From contig NZ_CP151636.1 in NCBI RefSeq assembly GCF_038397745.1, positions 1,054,001-1,118,000 of the forward strand: DNA of 64,000 nt. Reading direction: 5' to 3'. This stretch comes from Microbacterium sp. LWH11-1.2. Its GTDB lineage: Bacteria > Actinomycetota > Actinomycetes > Actinomycetales > Microbacteriaceae. Shown one piece after another: positions 1 to 9,298 of this stretch. Position 1 is the stretch's first letter, and every line of letters starts with the position of its first letter. A program made the translations under genes and the position numbers. Below the pieces are notes generated by a model. The model saw nothing but the letters and a program-made list of their open reading frames with translations, did no database searches and was not told the DNA's origin.

Positions 1-249
1 CGTCACGGCGGTGACCGCGCCGAGCACACTGCCCGGGACGAAGCGGCTGCCCGTGACGTTGACCGCCTCACCGGTGCCGGCGAGCACGGGCGCTGCGTCA
101 TCCGTCTCGAACGACGAGGCGAACGCGGTCGGGCCGGCGGCGGTGGCCTGCATCGGCGTCAGCAGCGCCGCGGTGACCGCGACGGCGATGCCGGCCGCGG
201 CCCATGATCGGCGCGCGGGTCGTGCATGAACGGGGCTGGGGACCCTCAT
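1..249 (-). CDS. Secreted glycoside hydrolase, GH92 alpha-mannosidase-like (N-terminal part only)
   Basis: Only the first 83 codons lie in the window; the gene runs off the left edge. It starts at ATG 249 with GAGGAG seven bases upstream. The N-terminus has arginines (RPARR) followed by a hydrophobic stretch ending near ATAAG, a Sec signal peptide. The mature start FASSFETDD followed by VNVTGSRFVPGSV and VTAVT resembles the opening of actinobacterial GH92 enzymes (calcium-dependent exo-alpha-mannosidases), but the catalytic part is not visible. The divergent LacI regulator fits a sugar-inducible exoenzyme. The family call is a resemblance judged by eye; secretion is more certain than GH92. 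Confidence 0.6.
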   Translation of the reverse strand, partial: MRVPSPVHARPARRSWAAAGIAVAVTAALLTPMQATAAGPTAFASSFETDDAAPVLAGTGEAVNVTGSRFVPGSVLGAVTAVT

Positions 250-322
250 GATTGCTCCTCGAAACTTCACTGCTCTGTGTCGTTCGTCTGCCGTGGATCG
301 CGTCGCGAGGCGGCTGGACGGT

Positions 323-340
323 TATGACACCGCTGTCATA
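323..340. promoter_or_regulatory. LacI-family operator candidate
   Basis: TATGACACCGCTGTCATA is an inverted repeat with 7-bp arms (TATGACA/TGTCATA) around a central CG, the layout typical of LacI-family operators. It lies between the divergent glycosidase (start 249) and LacI gene (start 443). Autoregulation and control of the glycosidase are inferred. A weaker repeat (ATCAC-N7-GTGAT) follows at 354-370. Confidence 0.6.
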
Positions 341-442
341 TGATGAGGACGCTATCACAGCGCCGGTGATGTGTGGAAGATGCATCTCGCATCCGCCGAC
401 CGTCATAATGAGCTATCCGCCGCCCGGGCGGCAGGGGGACGC

Positions 443-1465
443 ATGACCACACCAGAGGACCAGGCCGTCGTGCCGCGTCCGACGCTCGCGCAGGTCGCAG
501 CCCGCGCCGGGGTGAGCCTGAAGACGGCCTCGCGCGCGCTCGGCGGAGAGTCGTACGTGAGCGAGAAGACCCTCGCCAGCGTGCTGGCCGCCGCCACCGA
601 ACTCGACTATCAGCGCAACGCCGCAGCGAGCCTGCTCGCGAGCGGGCGCCTGGCCGACTCGATCGGCCTGATCACCGGAGACTTCACCAACCCGTTCTAC
701 TCCGCCCTCGCACAGGCGATCGAGGACGAGATCCGCCCGCACGGGATGCATCTCTCCGTCGCGAACTCCCGGGAATCCGCCGAGCAGGAGCAACGGGTCG
801 CGCACGACCTCGCCGACCGGCAGACCAAGGCCGTCATCACGGTCTCGGCCACACAGGACCACGCCGACTACGCGCAGCTCCAGGCCCGCGGCATCCCCGT
901 CGTCTTCGTCGATCGCCCCGCCGAGAACGTCGAGGCCGACTCCGTCGTGTTCGACAACCGCGAGGGCGGGCGTCTCGCCGCTCGCCACCTGATCGACGCG
1001 GGCCACCGCCGCATCGCCTTCATCGGCGACTACGCCTGGCTCCCGACCTACCGCGAGCGCCTGGCGGGCATGGGCGACGTCCTCGACAGCACGGATGCCG
1101 ACTGGCGCGACCTCCTGCGGACCGACGCGCACGACATCGCCTCCTCACGCGCGTGCATGCGCGACCTGCTCGCCCTCGCGGAACCGCCGACCGCGGTCGT
1201 CGCGGGGAACAACCGGATCCTCCTGGGTGTGATGGAGGAGATCGCGGAGTCCTCCTCCCCGTCGCCCGCGGTGATCGGGTTCGACGAACCGGAATGGGCG
1301 CAGGTGCTCGGCATCAGCGCGGTGACCGGAGACGTCGAGGCCCTCGGACGCCAAGCCGCCCGGCTGGCCGTTGCCCGCCTCGGCGATCGCACCCGGAGCT
1401 TCGAGAACGTGGTGCTGCCGATGCGGCTCATCGCGCGGCGTTCCACGGCATCCGGCGAGCGCTGA
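443..1465 (+). CDS. LacI-family transcriptional regulator
   Basis: This 340-residue protein has an N-terminal LacI helix-turn-helix (about residues 13-36, TLAQVAARAGVSLKTASRAL), a hinge region, then a periplasmic-binding-type sensor domain (SIGLITGDFTNPFYSALAQAIEDE onwards) ending with the usual VVLPMRLIARRS region. The start at ATG 443 is chosen over in-frame ATG 371 because GGGGGA precedes it and homologues begin just before the helix-turn-helix. The gene is divergent from a secreted glycosidase and probably represses it until a sugar binds. The ligand cannot be told from sequence; alpha-mannosides would fit the neighbour. Confidence 0.9.
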   Translation: MTTPEDQAVVPRPTLAQVAARAGVSLKTASRALGGESYVSEKTLASVLAAATELDYQRNAAASLLASGRLADSIGLITGDFTNPFYSALAQAIEDEIRPHGMHLSVANSRESAEQEQRVAHDLADRQTKAVITVSATQDHADYAQLQARGIPVVFVDRPAENVEADSVVFDNREGGRLAARHLIDAGHRRIAFIGDYAWLPTYRERLAGMGDVLDSTDADWRDLLRTDAHDIASSRACMRDLLALAEPPTAVVAGNNRILLGVMEEIAESSSPSPAVIGFDEPEWAQVLGISAVTGDVEALGRQAARLAVARLGDRTRSFENVVLPMRLIARRSTASGER

Positions 1466-1486
1466 CGCCCGCTTCGAGAGGATTCG

Positions 1487-1532
1487 GGCGCTTCGGAAGG
1501 ATGTCTCACCGGCATCCGTCCTCCCGAAGCGC
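1487..1532. terminator. Imperfect hairpin between convergent lacI and ilvD
   Basis: GCGCTTCGG...AGGATG pairs imperfectly with CATCC...CCGAAGCGC across 1487-1532, between the ends of two convergent genes. There is no clear T tract, so the terminator call rests on position and stem. Confidence 0.45.
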
Positions 1533-1574
1533 GGATCTCCTCCCGAAGCGACCGGCGGATTCGTGCCGATGGCG

Positions 1575-3479
1575 TCAGACGAGAGCAGCCGCGTCGCGCA
1601 GCTCCTGCTCGCGCAGGGCGCGCTCGACCTTCTCCACGTCGCGGACCGCACCGCGGTCGGCCGACGTCGCCATCGCGGCGTAGGCGCGCAGCGCGAGCGA
1701 CACCGGCCGCGCGCGGTCGACGGGTCGGTACCCGGTGCCGTCGAGCAGCCGCGCGCGTCGCTCCTCCAGTTCTGCGTCGCTCACGCGCAGGGTCATGCCG
1801 CGGGAGGGGATGTCGATGTCGATGATGTCGCCGTCCTCGACGAGCGCGATCACTCCGCCGGCGGCCGCCTCGGGGGAGACGTGGCCGATCGACAGGCCCG
1901 AGGTGCCGCCCGAGAAGCGGCCGTCGGTGATCAGCGCGCACACCTTGCCCAGGCCGCGGCCCTTGAGGAACGACGTCGGGTGCAGCATCTCCTGCATGCC
2001 CGGCCCGCCCTTCGGTCCCTCGTAGCGGATCACGACCACGTCGCCCGGCTGCACCTTCTTGCCGAGGATCTTCGAGACGGCCTCCTCCTGCGACTCGCAG
2101 ACGACCGCAGGGCCGGAGAAGACGAGGATCGACGGGTCGACGCCGGCCGTCTTCACGACCGCACCGTCGATCGCGAGGTTTCCGCGGAGCACCGCGAGAC
2201 CGCCGTCGACCGAGTAGGCGTGCTCGACGTCGCGGATGCATCCGGTCTCGGCATCCTCATCGAGCGCCGCCCACCGCTCGGACTGCGAGAAGGCGCTCGA
2301 CGAGCGGACACCCCCGGGCGCTGCGTACCAGAGGTCGTGCGCGGCCTCCGTCGCCTTGCCGCCGCGGATGTCCCAGTCGTCGAGCCAGCCGGCGAACGAC
2401 GTCGAGTGGATCGTCGACACGTTCTCGTCGAGCAATCCTCCGCGGCGCAGCTCTCCGAGCACGGCGGGGATGCCGCCGGCACGGTGCACGTCCTCCATGT
2501 AGTACATGCGGCCGTACGCCGGGTTCGGCGCGATCTTGGCGAGGCAGGGCACCCGACGGGAGACCGCGTCGATCTCGTCCAGGCCGAAGTCGATGCCGGC
2601 CTCGTGTGCCGCGGCGAGCAGGTGCAGGATCGTGTTCGTCGACCCGCCCATCGCGATGTCGAGGGCCATGGCGTTCTCGAACGCCGCGAAACTCGCGACC
2701 TCGCGGGGGAGGACCGAGGAGTCGTCCTCGTCGTAGAAGCGGCGGGTGATCTCGACGGCGACCTCGCCGGCCCGCTCGTACAGGGCGCGACGCGCAGTGT
2801 GCGTGGCCAGCACCGAGCCGTTGCCCGGGAGGGCGAGACCCAGCGCCTCGACGAGGCAGTTCATCGAGTTCGCGGTGAACATGCCCGAGCACGAGCCGCA
2901 GGTCGGGCAGGCGTTCTCCTCGATGCGCTTCATGTCGGCATCCGACACGGTGTCGTTCGCCGCCTCGGAGATCGCGTCGACCAGGTCGAGCGTGCGCACC
3001 GAGCCGTCGACGAGCGTCGCGCGGCCGGCCTCCATGGGTCCGCCCGAGACGAACACCGTGGGGATGTTCAGGCGCAGTGCTGCCATCAGCATGCCGGGCG
3101 TGATCTTGTCGCAGTTCGAGATGCACACGAGGGCGTCGGCCTGATGCGCGTTGACCATGTACTCGACCGAGTCGGCGATCAGGTCGCGCGACGGCAACGA
3201 GTAGAGCATCCCGCCGTGGCCCATCGCGATGCCGTCGTCGACCGCGATGGTGTTGAACTCGCGGGGGATGCCGCCCGCCGCCGAGATCGCGTCCGAGACG
3301 ATGCGTCCCACCGGCTGCAGGTGCGTGTGGCCGGGGACGAACTCGGTGAAGCTGTTCGCGACGGCGATCATCGGCTTTCCGAAGTCGGCGGCGTTGACGC
3401 CGGCGGCACGGAAGAGGGCGCGGGCTCCGGCGGCGTTGCGGCCGTGCGTGACGGTACGGGAGCGAAGAGGGGTGGGCAT
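1575..3479 (-). CDS. ilvD: Dihydroxy-acid dehydratase
   Basis: IlvD converts 2,3-dihydroxy-3-methylbutanoate (or the pentanoate) to the 2-oxo acid in valine, isoleucine, leucine and pantothenate synthesis in the cytoplasm. The 634-residue protein has the iron-sulfur ligands expected of the family: C123 in [10 protein letters not shown] and C191/C194/C197 in [10 protein letters not shown]. It also has the conserved [17 protein letters not shown] stretch (about 75-91). Its length matches the E. coli-type enzyme with internal insert rather than the shorter mycobacterial form. It stands alone, without ilvBNC nearby. It is divergent from an MmyB-type regulator across only 76 bp, so the two promoters must overlap. 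Confidence 0.95.
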   Translation of the reverse strand: MPTPLRSRTVTHGRNAAGARALFRAAGVNAADFGKPMIAVANSFTEFVPGHTHLQPVGRIVSDAISAAGGIPREFNTIAVDDGIAMGHGGMLYSLPSRDLIADSVEYMVNAHQADALVCISNCDKITPGMLMAALRLNIPTVFVSGGPMEAGRATLVDGSVRTLDLVDAISEAANDTVSDADMKRIEENACPTCGSCSGMFTANSMNCLVEALGLALPGNGSVLATHTARRALYERAGEVAVEITRRFYDEDDSSVLPREVASFAAFENAMALDIAMGGSTNTILHLLAAAHEAGIDFGLDEIDAVSRRVPCLAKIAPNPAYGRMYYMEDVHRAGGIPAVLGELRRGGLLDENVSTIHSTSFAGWLDDWDIRGGKATEAAHDLWYAAPGGVRSSSAFSQSERWAALDEDAETGCIRDVEHAYSVDGGLAVLRGNLAIDGAVVKTAGVDPSILVFSGPAVVCESQEEAVSKILGKKVQPGDVVVIRYEGPKGGPGMQEMLHPTSFLKGRGLGKVCALITDGRFSGGTSGLSIGHVSPEAAAGGVIALVEDGDIIDIDIPSRGMTLRVSDAELEERRARLLDGTGYRPVDRARPVSLALRAYAAMATSADRGAVRDVEKVERALREQELRDAAALV

Positions 3480-3525
3480 GATCCCACTCTCGCCTCGAGG
3501 AGCGGATGCCGGAAGACGGCGCTGA

Positions 3526-3546
3526 CACTAGTAGTGAGAGCACTAG
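3526..3546. promoter_or_regulatory. Palindrome and repeated half-site upstream of the MmyB-type regulator
   Basis: CACTAGTAGTG (3526-3536) is an 11-bp palindrome and CACTAG recurs at 3541-3546, ten bases before the ATG at 3556. The repeat sits in the 76-bp gap between ilvD and the regulator and is a likely autoregulatory operator. No operator for this regulator is known to me. Confidence 0.45.
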
Positions 3547-3555
3547 GTTTGTTCC

Positions 3556-4386
3556 ATGGCGACCGACGAGGAGCAGCGCAAGGAGCTCGGAGCCTTCCTC
3601 CGTGCCCGGCGCGAGCAGCTCGATCGGGGCGCGTACGGCCTTCCGCCTGCCGGGCGCGGCCGCACGGTCGGCCTGCGCCGGGAGGAGATCTCGTACCTCT
3701 CCGGCGTCAGCGTCACCTGGTACACCTGGCTCGAGCAGGGGCGGGACATCAATCCGTCGCGTCAGGTGCTGGATGCCGTCGCCACCGCCCTGCACCTGAG
3801 CGTCGCCGAGCACGACTACGCGCTGCGTCTGGCCGGCTTCACCCCGACACGGCCCGGCTCGGAAGAGGCGGTCGAGACGGCGCCCGCGCACGTGCAGCGC
3901 TTCCTCGATGCGCTGGAGGAGCACCCCGCGTATGCGCTGGCACCCGACTGGGGTGTGGCCGGCTGGAACAGCGCCTACGAGGCTCTCTACCCGAACGTCG
4001 CCACGACCCCGCCGGAGAAGCGCAATCTCCTGTGGCTCATCTTCACCGATCCGGCGGTGCGCGAACTGCTCGACGACTGGGACGACACCAGCCGCCGCTT
4101 CCTCGCCGAGTTCCGCGCCGAGGCGGGTCCTCGGCTGGGCGACCCGCGCTACCGTGACCTGGTCGGGCGCCTCATGGAGGCGAGCCCCGAGTTCCGGGAG
4201 CGGTGGGAGAGCCACGACGTGCGCGGTTTCGAGTCGCGGGAGCGGGTGTTCCAGCATCCGACGCTCGGACGCCTCGTCTTCGAGCACCACCAGCTGCGGC
4301 CATCGGATCAGACCGAGATCCAGCTCGTCGTCTACACGCCGTCGGATGCCGCGGCCCGGGCGAGATTCTTCCGCCGCCGCGATTGA
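3556..4386 (+). CDS. XRE/MmyB-type helix-turn-helix regulator with C-terminal ligand-binding domain
   Basis: The 276-residue protein has an XRE-type helix-turn-helix in the first 90 residues (LGAFLRARREQL, then VGLRREEISYLSGVSVTWYTWLEQGRDINPS). This is the signature of the actinobacterial family with a PAS-like MmyB C-terminal domain, here about 100-270 (VAGWNSAYEALYPN, NLLWLIFTDPAVRELLDDWD). The family binds a fatty-acid-like ligand in known members and often controls an adjacent oxidoreductase gene. Here the neighbour is ilvD, divergent. Whether it regulates ilvD or only itself is not known. Confidence 0.88.
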   Translation: MATDEEQRKELGAFLRARREQLDRGAYGLPPAGRGRTVGLRREEISYLSGVSVTWYTWLEQGRDINPSRQVLDAVATALHLSVAEHDYALRLAGFTPTRPGSEEAVETAPAHVQRFLDALEEHPAYALAPDWGVAGWNSAYEALYPNVATTPPEKRNLLWLIFTDPAVRELLDDWDDTSRRFLAEFRAEAGPRLGDPRYRDLVGRLMEASPEFRERWESHDVRGFESRERVFQHPTLGRLVFEHHQLRPSDQTEIQLVVYTPSDAAARARFFRRRD

Positions 4387-4409
4387 CGACGCATCCTCCC
4401 GCACACCAC

Positions 4410-4464
4410 GGAGCCGCACCCTCCGCTCCGCTCACGAAGAGAGCGAGGCGGCGGATACGGCTCC
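4410..4464. terminator. Bidirectional hairpin between convergent genes
   Basis: GGAGCCG at 4410-4416 pairs with CGGCTCC at 4458-4464, with further CCGCTC/GAGGCGG pairing inside. It lies between the convergent regulator gene and the surface protein gene. Confidence 0.5.
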
Positions 4465-4487
4465 GCGGCGGGGGTCGCCGGCAGGGG

Positions 4488-6563
4488 TTATGCGCGGCGA
4501 CGACGGACCAGCAGGAGCCCACCCGCGGCGATGAGCGCGAGGGCGATGCTCGCGATGCCGGTCCACAGCACCGCATCCGCTCCGGTCACGGCGAGGCCGT
4601 CGCCGTCACCGCCGGACTGTCCAGGACCTGTGCCGGGGCCTGGGGTGCCCGGGCCTGGGGTGCCCGGGACGGACGCGGCGGTGACCGTGAGGGTCGCCTC
4701 CGCGCTGAGGTCGCCCTGCGCGAGGGTGACGGGGTAGGCGCCGGGCGCGACGCCCGGCACGCGGAGGATGTAGGAGACCTCTCCGTCGGCGTTCGCGGCG
4801 ACGGTGCCGAACGGGCTCCCGTCGAACGTCACGGCGACGTCCTGATCCGGCGTGAACCCGCTGCCGGTGAGCAGGACACCCGTCGCAGCGAGCGCGTCCG
4901 TCGCGATGCTCGAGACGCCCAGCACCAGCTCCGGATCGCTGGGGATCGGATCCTCGGTGACCGTCAGCGTCGCCTCGCCGAGGATGTCGCCCGGTGCCAG
5001 AGCGGCCGTGATGCCTCCGCGCGGTGCGAGACCGGGGCCCTGCACGAGCTGCACGGTGTGCACACCCGCGGCGACGTCGGCGACGGTGAACGCCGCCGTT
5101 CCCGCCCCGGCGGACGAGGCCGTGAACGCCGCGACCTGCGTGCCGTCGAACAGCACCCGCACCGGGACGTCGGCCGGGAGCCCCTCGGCCGACAGGGAGA
5201 TGCCGTCGGTCTCGAGCGCGCCGGTCGCGATCTCGGACGGGGTGAGCGTGACCTCCGCGGGATCGACCGGGTCCGCGGTGACCACCACCGTGTCGGATGC
5301 CTCCCACGCTCCGCTCCGCAGCAGGACCGTGGAGGTTCCGGCGGCGATGCCTGCCCGGGCGACGGTGGTCGTCACGGACCCGGATGCCGAACTGGTCACC
5401 GTGGTGACGACGGCGCCGTCGAACAGGATCTCGACGGGTGCGTTCTCCGGGAATCCGGTTCCGGCGACCTGCACGCCGGTGGCGGCGAGCGCGGACTGCG
5501 TGATCGATTCGGGCGTCACCACGACCTGCGGGTCGTAGACGACGGGATCGGCTTCCACGGTCAGCTCCGTCGACGCCGACCACGGCCCGCTGGTCAGGGA
5601 GATGGTGTGCGCACCGGGCGCGACGGCAGATCGTGTCAGCGGGGAGGTGAGGGAGCCGTCGGCACCGCTCGTGACGGTCGTCACGAGCGCGCCGTCGAAG
5701 GCGATCTCGACGGGAGCGGATGCCGGGAAGCCGGAGCCTTCGACGACCACGCCGGCTCCCGCGAGCCGTGAAACCGTGACGGTGGACGGATCGACGGACG
5801 CGGTCGGGTCGTACGTCGGGTCCGCGATGATGGTGAGAGTCGTCTCCGCGGTACGTGTACCGCTCGTGAACCGGGCCGAGTGGGTGCCCACCGTGGCGTT
5901 CTGCCAGTACAGGATCACCTCGACGCTCCCATCCGCACCGGCGGTGCGTGTCGCCGCCTGCTGCCCGTCGATGAAGAGCGCGACGGTGCTGTCGGGCACG
6001 AACCCGCTGCCCGTGAAGCGGACGACGCCGTTCGGATCGGTGATCTGCGACAGCGTCGCCGGGTTCGGCGAGACGGCGATCTGCGGGGCCACCCCGTCGA
6101 TCGCGGCGTCATAGGTGAACTGCGTCCCGGTGCAGATCAGGCCGGCCCCGACGAGGTCCGCGGCGTTCGACCCGGAGCTCGTGACCGAGCCGTCGGCATG
6201 GAAGGTGCCGCCGAGCCAGTACTCGGCCTGCGTGTCGGCGTCGATCTGGTACGTCCAGTTCGCCTGGAAGGACCCGTCCGCGGCGATCGCCGTGTCGGGG
6301 ATCTCGTTGAACGGGACCGGGAACGGGAACGGCGGATTCACGCCGCAGAAGGCTGTCGACGAGGTGGTGACGTCGGTGACCTTCCCATCGGTGACGGTGA
6401 GGGAGATGTCGTAGCCATGGCTGTTCTCACCCACGTACACGCCGTCGGCGGTGGCTGCCTGGGCGGGGGCCGCGACGGCGACGGCGCTGAAGCCGACGGC
6501 GAGCGCGATACCGGTCACCGCCCCGAGGAGTCGCGTGAGGCGTGGTCGTAGCTGCGATGTCAT
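4488..6563 (-). CDS. Sortase-anchored surface protein with five Ig-like repeats
   Basis: The start ATG 6563 (MTSQLRPRLTRLL) is chosen over 6605 because AGGA lies about ten bases upstream and a signal peptide follows at once. The 691-residue protein has a Sec signal ending ...AAPAQA, then a non-repeated domain of about 130 residues (ADGVYVGENSHGYDISLTVTD..., two Cys). Five tandem repeats of about 90-105 residues follow, with the recurring core GSGFxxDxxVxxxFDG, then ADGS, VAPGxH and a closing ELTVxADP. The fourth repeat is longer. A Pro/Gly linker leads to LAVTG, a membrane segment and RRRRA, a class E-type LAxTG sorting signal. The repeats resemble IPT/TIG-like folds. Role probably adhesion or wall structure; the ligand is unknown. 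Confidence 0.85.
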   Translation of the reverse strand: MTSQLRPRLTRLLGAVTGIALAVGFSAVAVAAPAQAATADGVYVGENSHGYDISLTVTDGKVTDVTTSSTAFCGVNPPFPFPVPFNEIPDTAIAADGSFQANWTYQIDADTQAEYWLGGTFHADGSVTSSGSNAADLVGAGLICTGTQFTYDAAIDGVAPQIAVSPNPATLSQITDPNGVVRFTGSGFVPDSTVALFIDGQQAATRTAGADGSVEVILYWQNATVGTHSARFTSGTRTAETTLTIIADPTYDPTASVDPSTVTVSRLAGAGVVVEGSGFPASAPVEIAFDGALVTTVTSGADGSLTSPLTRSAVAPGAHTISLTSGPWSASTELTVEADPVVYDPQVVVTPESITQSALAATGVQVAGTGFPENAPVEILFDGAVVTTVTSSASGSVTTTVARAGIAAGTSTVLLRSGAWEASDTVVVTADPVDPAEVTLTPSEIATGALETDGISLSAEGLPADVPVRVLFDGTQVAAFTASSAGAGTAAFTVADVAAGVHTVQLVQGPGLAPRGGITAALAPGDILGEATLTVTEDPIPSDPELVLGVSSIATDALAATGVLLTGSGFTPDQDVAVTFDGSPFGTVAANADGEVSYILRVPGVAPGAYPVTLAQGDLSAEATLTVTAASVPGTPGPGTPGPGTGPGQSGGDGDGLAVTGADAVLWTGIASIALALIAAGGLLLVRRRRA

Positions 6564-6654
6564 CAAGTGATTCCTGTACCTGGGTGTGCGGACGCATTCA
6601 GGCACAGGCTATGAAGAGCACGCAGAGGGACACATCCGTAGAAACACCGGGTTC

Positions 6655-6669
6655 CTCGATTGAATCGAG
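6655..6669. promoter_or_regulatory. Palindrome in divergent promoter region
   Basis: CTCGATTGAATCGAG is a perfect palindrome with a central G, between the surface protein gene (start 6563) and the LuxR regulator (start 6731). It could be the binding site of that regulator; this is inference from position only. Confidence 0.4.
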
Positions 6670-6730
6670 AAAACGCCCCGATCACGCACGGGTGCGGCTA
6701 CTCTCGTCCTGTCTGGGGTGAGGGGGATGC

Positions 6731-9232
6731 ATGTTCATCGGGCGAGACGCCGAGCTCGCGCTGCTGCGCGCCCACCTGGATGCCGGATCGACCGCAGTCC
6801 CGCCGGTCGTGGTGGTCGAGGGCTCGATCGGCATCGGCAAGACCGCCCTGGTGAACGAGTTCCTGCGCTCGGGTCTCCGCGCTCGCGTCCTCTTCGCGCG
6901 GCCGGACGAAGTGGCGACGAACATCCCGCTCGCCGGCATCCGTCCGATCATCGAGGATCTCCTCGATGACGACCTCCCCGTTCTACTCGAGGAGAGCGCG
7001 CCGCGCGTGCTGCGACGCCGCATCCGAGAAGCCGTGGTGACCGAGCCCAGCATCGTCGTCGTCGATGATGCGCACTGGCTCGACGAGGAAGCCCTCGACG
7101 TCGTCGAGAGCCTGATCGCCGCGCCTGGGATGTCGGCACTCGCCGTGCTGCTGTGCTTCCGCAGCGGCACCGTCCCCGATTCGCTGCTCCACGCGGTCGA
7201 GCGCGGGGGCGCCGCCCTGCAGCGGATCCGGCTCCGACCCCTCGACTCCGCGGATGCCGCGACGCTTCTCGACGGGCACGGTGTCGCCGACGATGCGTTG
7301 ATCGACCTCGCCGGAGGGAATCCCCTGTTCCTCCGCCTCCTGGCCGAGTCCCAGGTCGCCGGAGTGGACCTCGTGGATGCCGACGCCACGACGCCTCTGG
7401 AGATCGGCGACGCGCTGCGCGGTGAGCTGAGCGCGCTCGACCCGTCTTCGCTCGCGCTTCTGCACGCCCTGGCTCTCACGCCCGCGATCGCTCCCGCCAC
7501 CGTGAGCGAGGTCGCGGGAACGGATGCCGCGGCCCTCGCCGTCGCCACCGAGCACCTTGCACGTCGGGGTCTCATCGATGCGGACGAGCTGCGGATCGTG
7601 CACCCGTTCATCCGTGCCGCCGCGTACCGGCATATGCGGCCTGCTCGCCGCCGCCGCGCCCATCGCATCGCGGCGCAGCACTCCGCCGACATCCTCGAGC
7701 GGGCGTCGCACCTGCAGCACGTCGGATCGCACCTCACCTCCGAGGAGATCGAGACGATCATCCGCGCGGCCGAGATCGTCTCGGCGACCTCTCCGCAGAG
7801 CAGCATCGCCCTGCTCACGCGTACCCGCAGGATCCCGCACCGTGAGAGGGATCTCCTGCTCGCCCGCACCCTCCTGCTCGACGGCCGTCCGGTCGACGCG
7901 CAGGAACTGCTGCGCGACGTGCATGCGGTCGGAGCACCGCGTGGGGAGGGGCTCGCACTGCTGCTGCAGTCGCTCCGCATCCAGAGCCGGCCCGACGAGG
8001 CTTTCGAGCTGGTCCGCGAAGCGGGTGCCGCGCGCCTCGAACCCGACGTGATCGTGGAGCTCGCGACCCTCGCGGTCATGCACGACGGCGACGCCGAGCT
8101 CGATTCGCGCAGCTGGCTGGAGGATGACGACGCCCGCCCCGGCCACGCGATGGCCCTGGCCGGCCTGCGCGCGCTCTCGCATCTGCGAGTCGGGGATCTG
8201 GAGCGCGGACGTGCCGCCTATCTCGTCGCGAAGGCGGGGTTCGAGTCGCTCACCGCGTCGGAGCTGCTGCCGGTGATCGACGTCGTCACCGCGATGGGGT
8301 GGTGCGCGCACTTCCTCGCCGACTTCGACGACGGCACGCGCCTGGTGGAACGCGCCATCCGCCTCGCCGAGTCGCGCGGACGGTTCCATGTGCTGCCGCA
8401 CCTCTACCTGATTCTCTCTTTCCTCTGCATCCCCCTCGATCGGTGCGAGGAGGCCGAAGAGCTCAGCGCGCTCGCGATCACCGCGGCGGAGAAGTACAAC
8501 TGGCCCGACGCGATCCCACTGGCGCTCACGGCGAGCATCGTCGCCGCCCCCGGCAGGGTCGACGCGGACGAGTTCGCCGCGCGGTACCGACGCCTCGTCG
8601 ACGCGGGTCTCCCGCAGATCGGATGGTGGCGGCGCATCGTCCGCCTCTTCGTCGCTCGCGCATCGATCGCGCTCGGGCTGCCCGCCGACCTCGCCGATCT
8701 CTCGATCGAACGCAACGACATCTTCGCCTCGCAGAAGCACATCGGCCTCGGTGAGATGGCTTTGGCTGCGGGTGATCTGCCGCAGGCTCTGGCGCATGCG
8801 GAAGCCGCGATCGCGTGGGGCGAGCAGGCGGAGCACACGTCCCAGGCCGGGCACGGCACGATGTTCCGCGCCAGGGTGGAGCTCGCCGAAGGACGCGTCG
8901 ACGACGCGCTCGACGACGCGCGTCGTGCGATCGGACTCTTCGAGCAGTCGGGTTCGGTGCTCTACCGTCGGTTCGCGGAGGCGACCGTCGCGCAGTTGGA
9001 GTCGGTCGCCGCCGAGGCAGGACCGCTCGACGTGCTCACCCGCCGCGAGCTCGATGTGGCGGAGCTCGTGGCCGAGGGGCACAGCAACCGCGCGATCGCC
9101 GAGCGCCTCTACCTCAGCCCGCGCACCGTCGAGAGCCACGTCGCGCGGATCCTGCAGAAGACGGGACTCCGCTCCCGGGCCGGCATCGCCCGACACCTGG
9201 ACACCGCGCTGCGGCAGCCCCGCCGGTCGTAG
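6731..9232 (+). CDS. Large ATP-binding LuxR-family regulator (LAL type)
   Basis: The 833-residue protein opens with an AAA-type ATPase (FIGRDAELALLRAHL; Walker A GSIGIGKTAL near residue 35; Walker B VVVDDAHWLDEEAL near 110). A long helical, TPR-like middle follows, and a C-terminal LuxR helix-turn-helix (about 770-825, DVLTRRELDVAELVAEGHSNRAIAERL then LSPRTVESHVARIL). This MalT-like layout integrates a ligand and ATP state before activating transcription. The start follows a strong GAGGGGGA ribosome binding site. It is divergent from the sortase-anchored repeat protein, its likeliest target; the inducer is unknown. Confidence 0.9.
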   Translation: MFIGRDAELALLRAHLDAGSTAVPPVVVVEGSIGIGKTALVNEFLRSGLRARVLFARPDEVATNIPLAGIRPIIEDLLDDDLPVLLEESAPRVLRRRIREAVVTEPSIVVVDDAHWLDEEALDVVESLIAAPGMSALAVLLCFRSGTVPDSLLHAVERGGAALQRIRLRPLDSADAATLLDGHGVADDALIDLAGGNPLFLRLLAESQVAGVDLVDADATTPLEIGDALRGELSALDPSSLALLHALALTPAIAPATVSEVAGTDAAALAVATEHLARRGLIDADELRIVHPFIRAAAYRHMRPARRRRAHRIAAQHSADILERASHLQHVGSHLTSEEIETIIRAAEIVSATSPQSSIALLTRTRRIPHRERDLLLARTLLLDGRPVDAQELLRDVHAVGAPRGEGLALLLQSLRIQSRPDEAFELVREAGAARLEPDVIVELATLAVMHDGDAELDSRSWLEDDDARPGHAMALAGLRALSHLRVGDLERGRAAYLVAKAGFESLTASELLPVIDVVTAMGWCAHFLADFDDGTRLVERAIRLAESRGRFHVLPHLYLILSFLCIPLDRCEEAEELSALAITAAEKYNWPDAIPLALTASIVAAPGRVDADEFAARYRRLVDAGLPQIGWWRRIVRLFVARASIALGLPADLADLSIERNDIFASQKHIGLGEMALAAGDLPQALAHAEAAIAWGEQAEHTSQAGHGTMFRARVELAEGRVDDALDDARRAIGLFEQSGSVLYRRFAEATVAQLESVAAEAGPLDVLTRRELDVAELVAEGHSNRAIAERLYLSPRTVESHVARILQKTGLRSRAGIARHLDTALRQPRRS

Positions 9233-9298
9233 CGACGAGGATCCCGCCATCCGTCAAGCCTCTGTGCGGGCCTGGTGTCGGGGCGCAGACTGCTCGAC

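Noticed and set aside
1371..4157. A 928-codon plus-strand open frame across ilvD
   Set aside because: It is antisense to ilvD and enters the next regulator gene; composition is that of a shadow frame.
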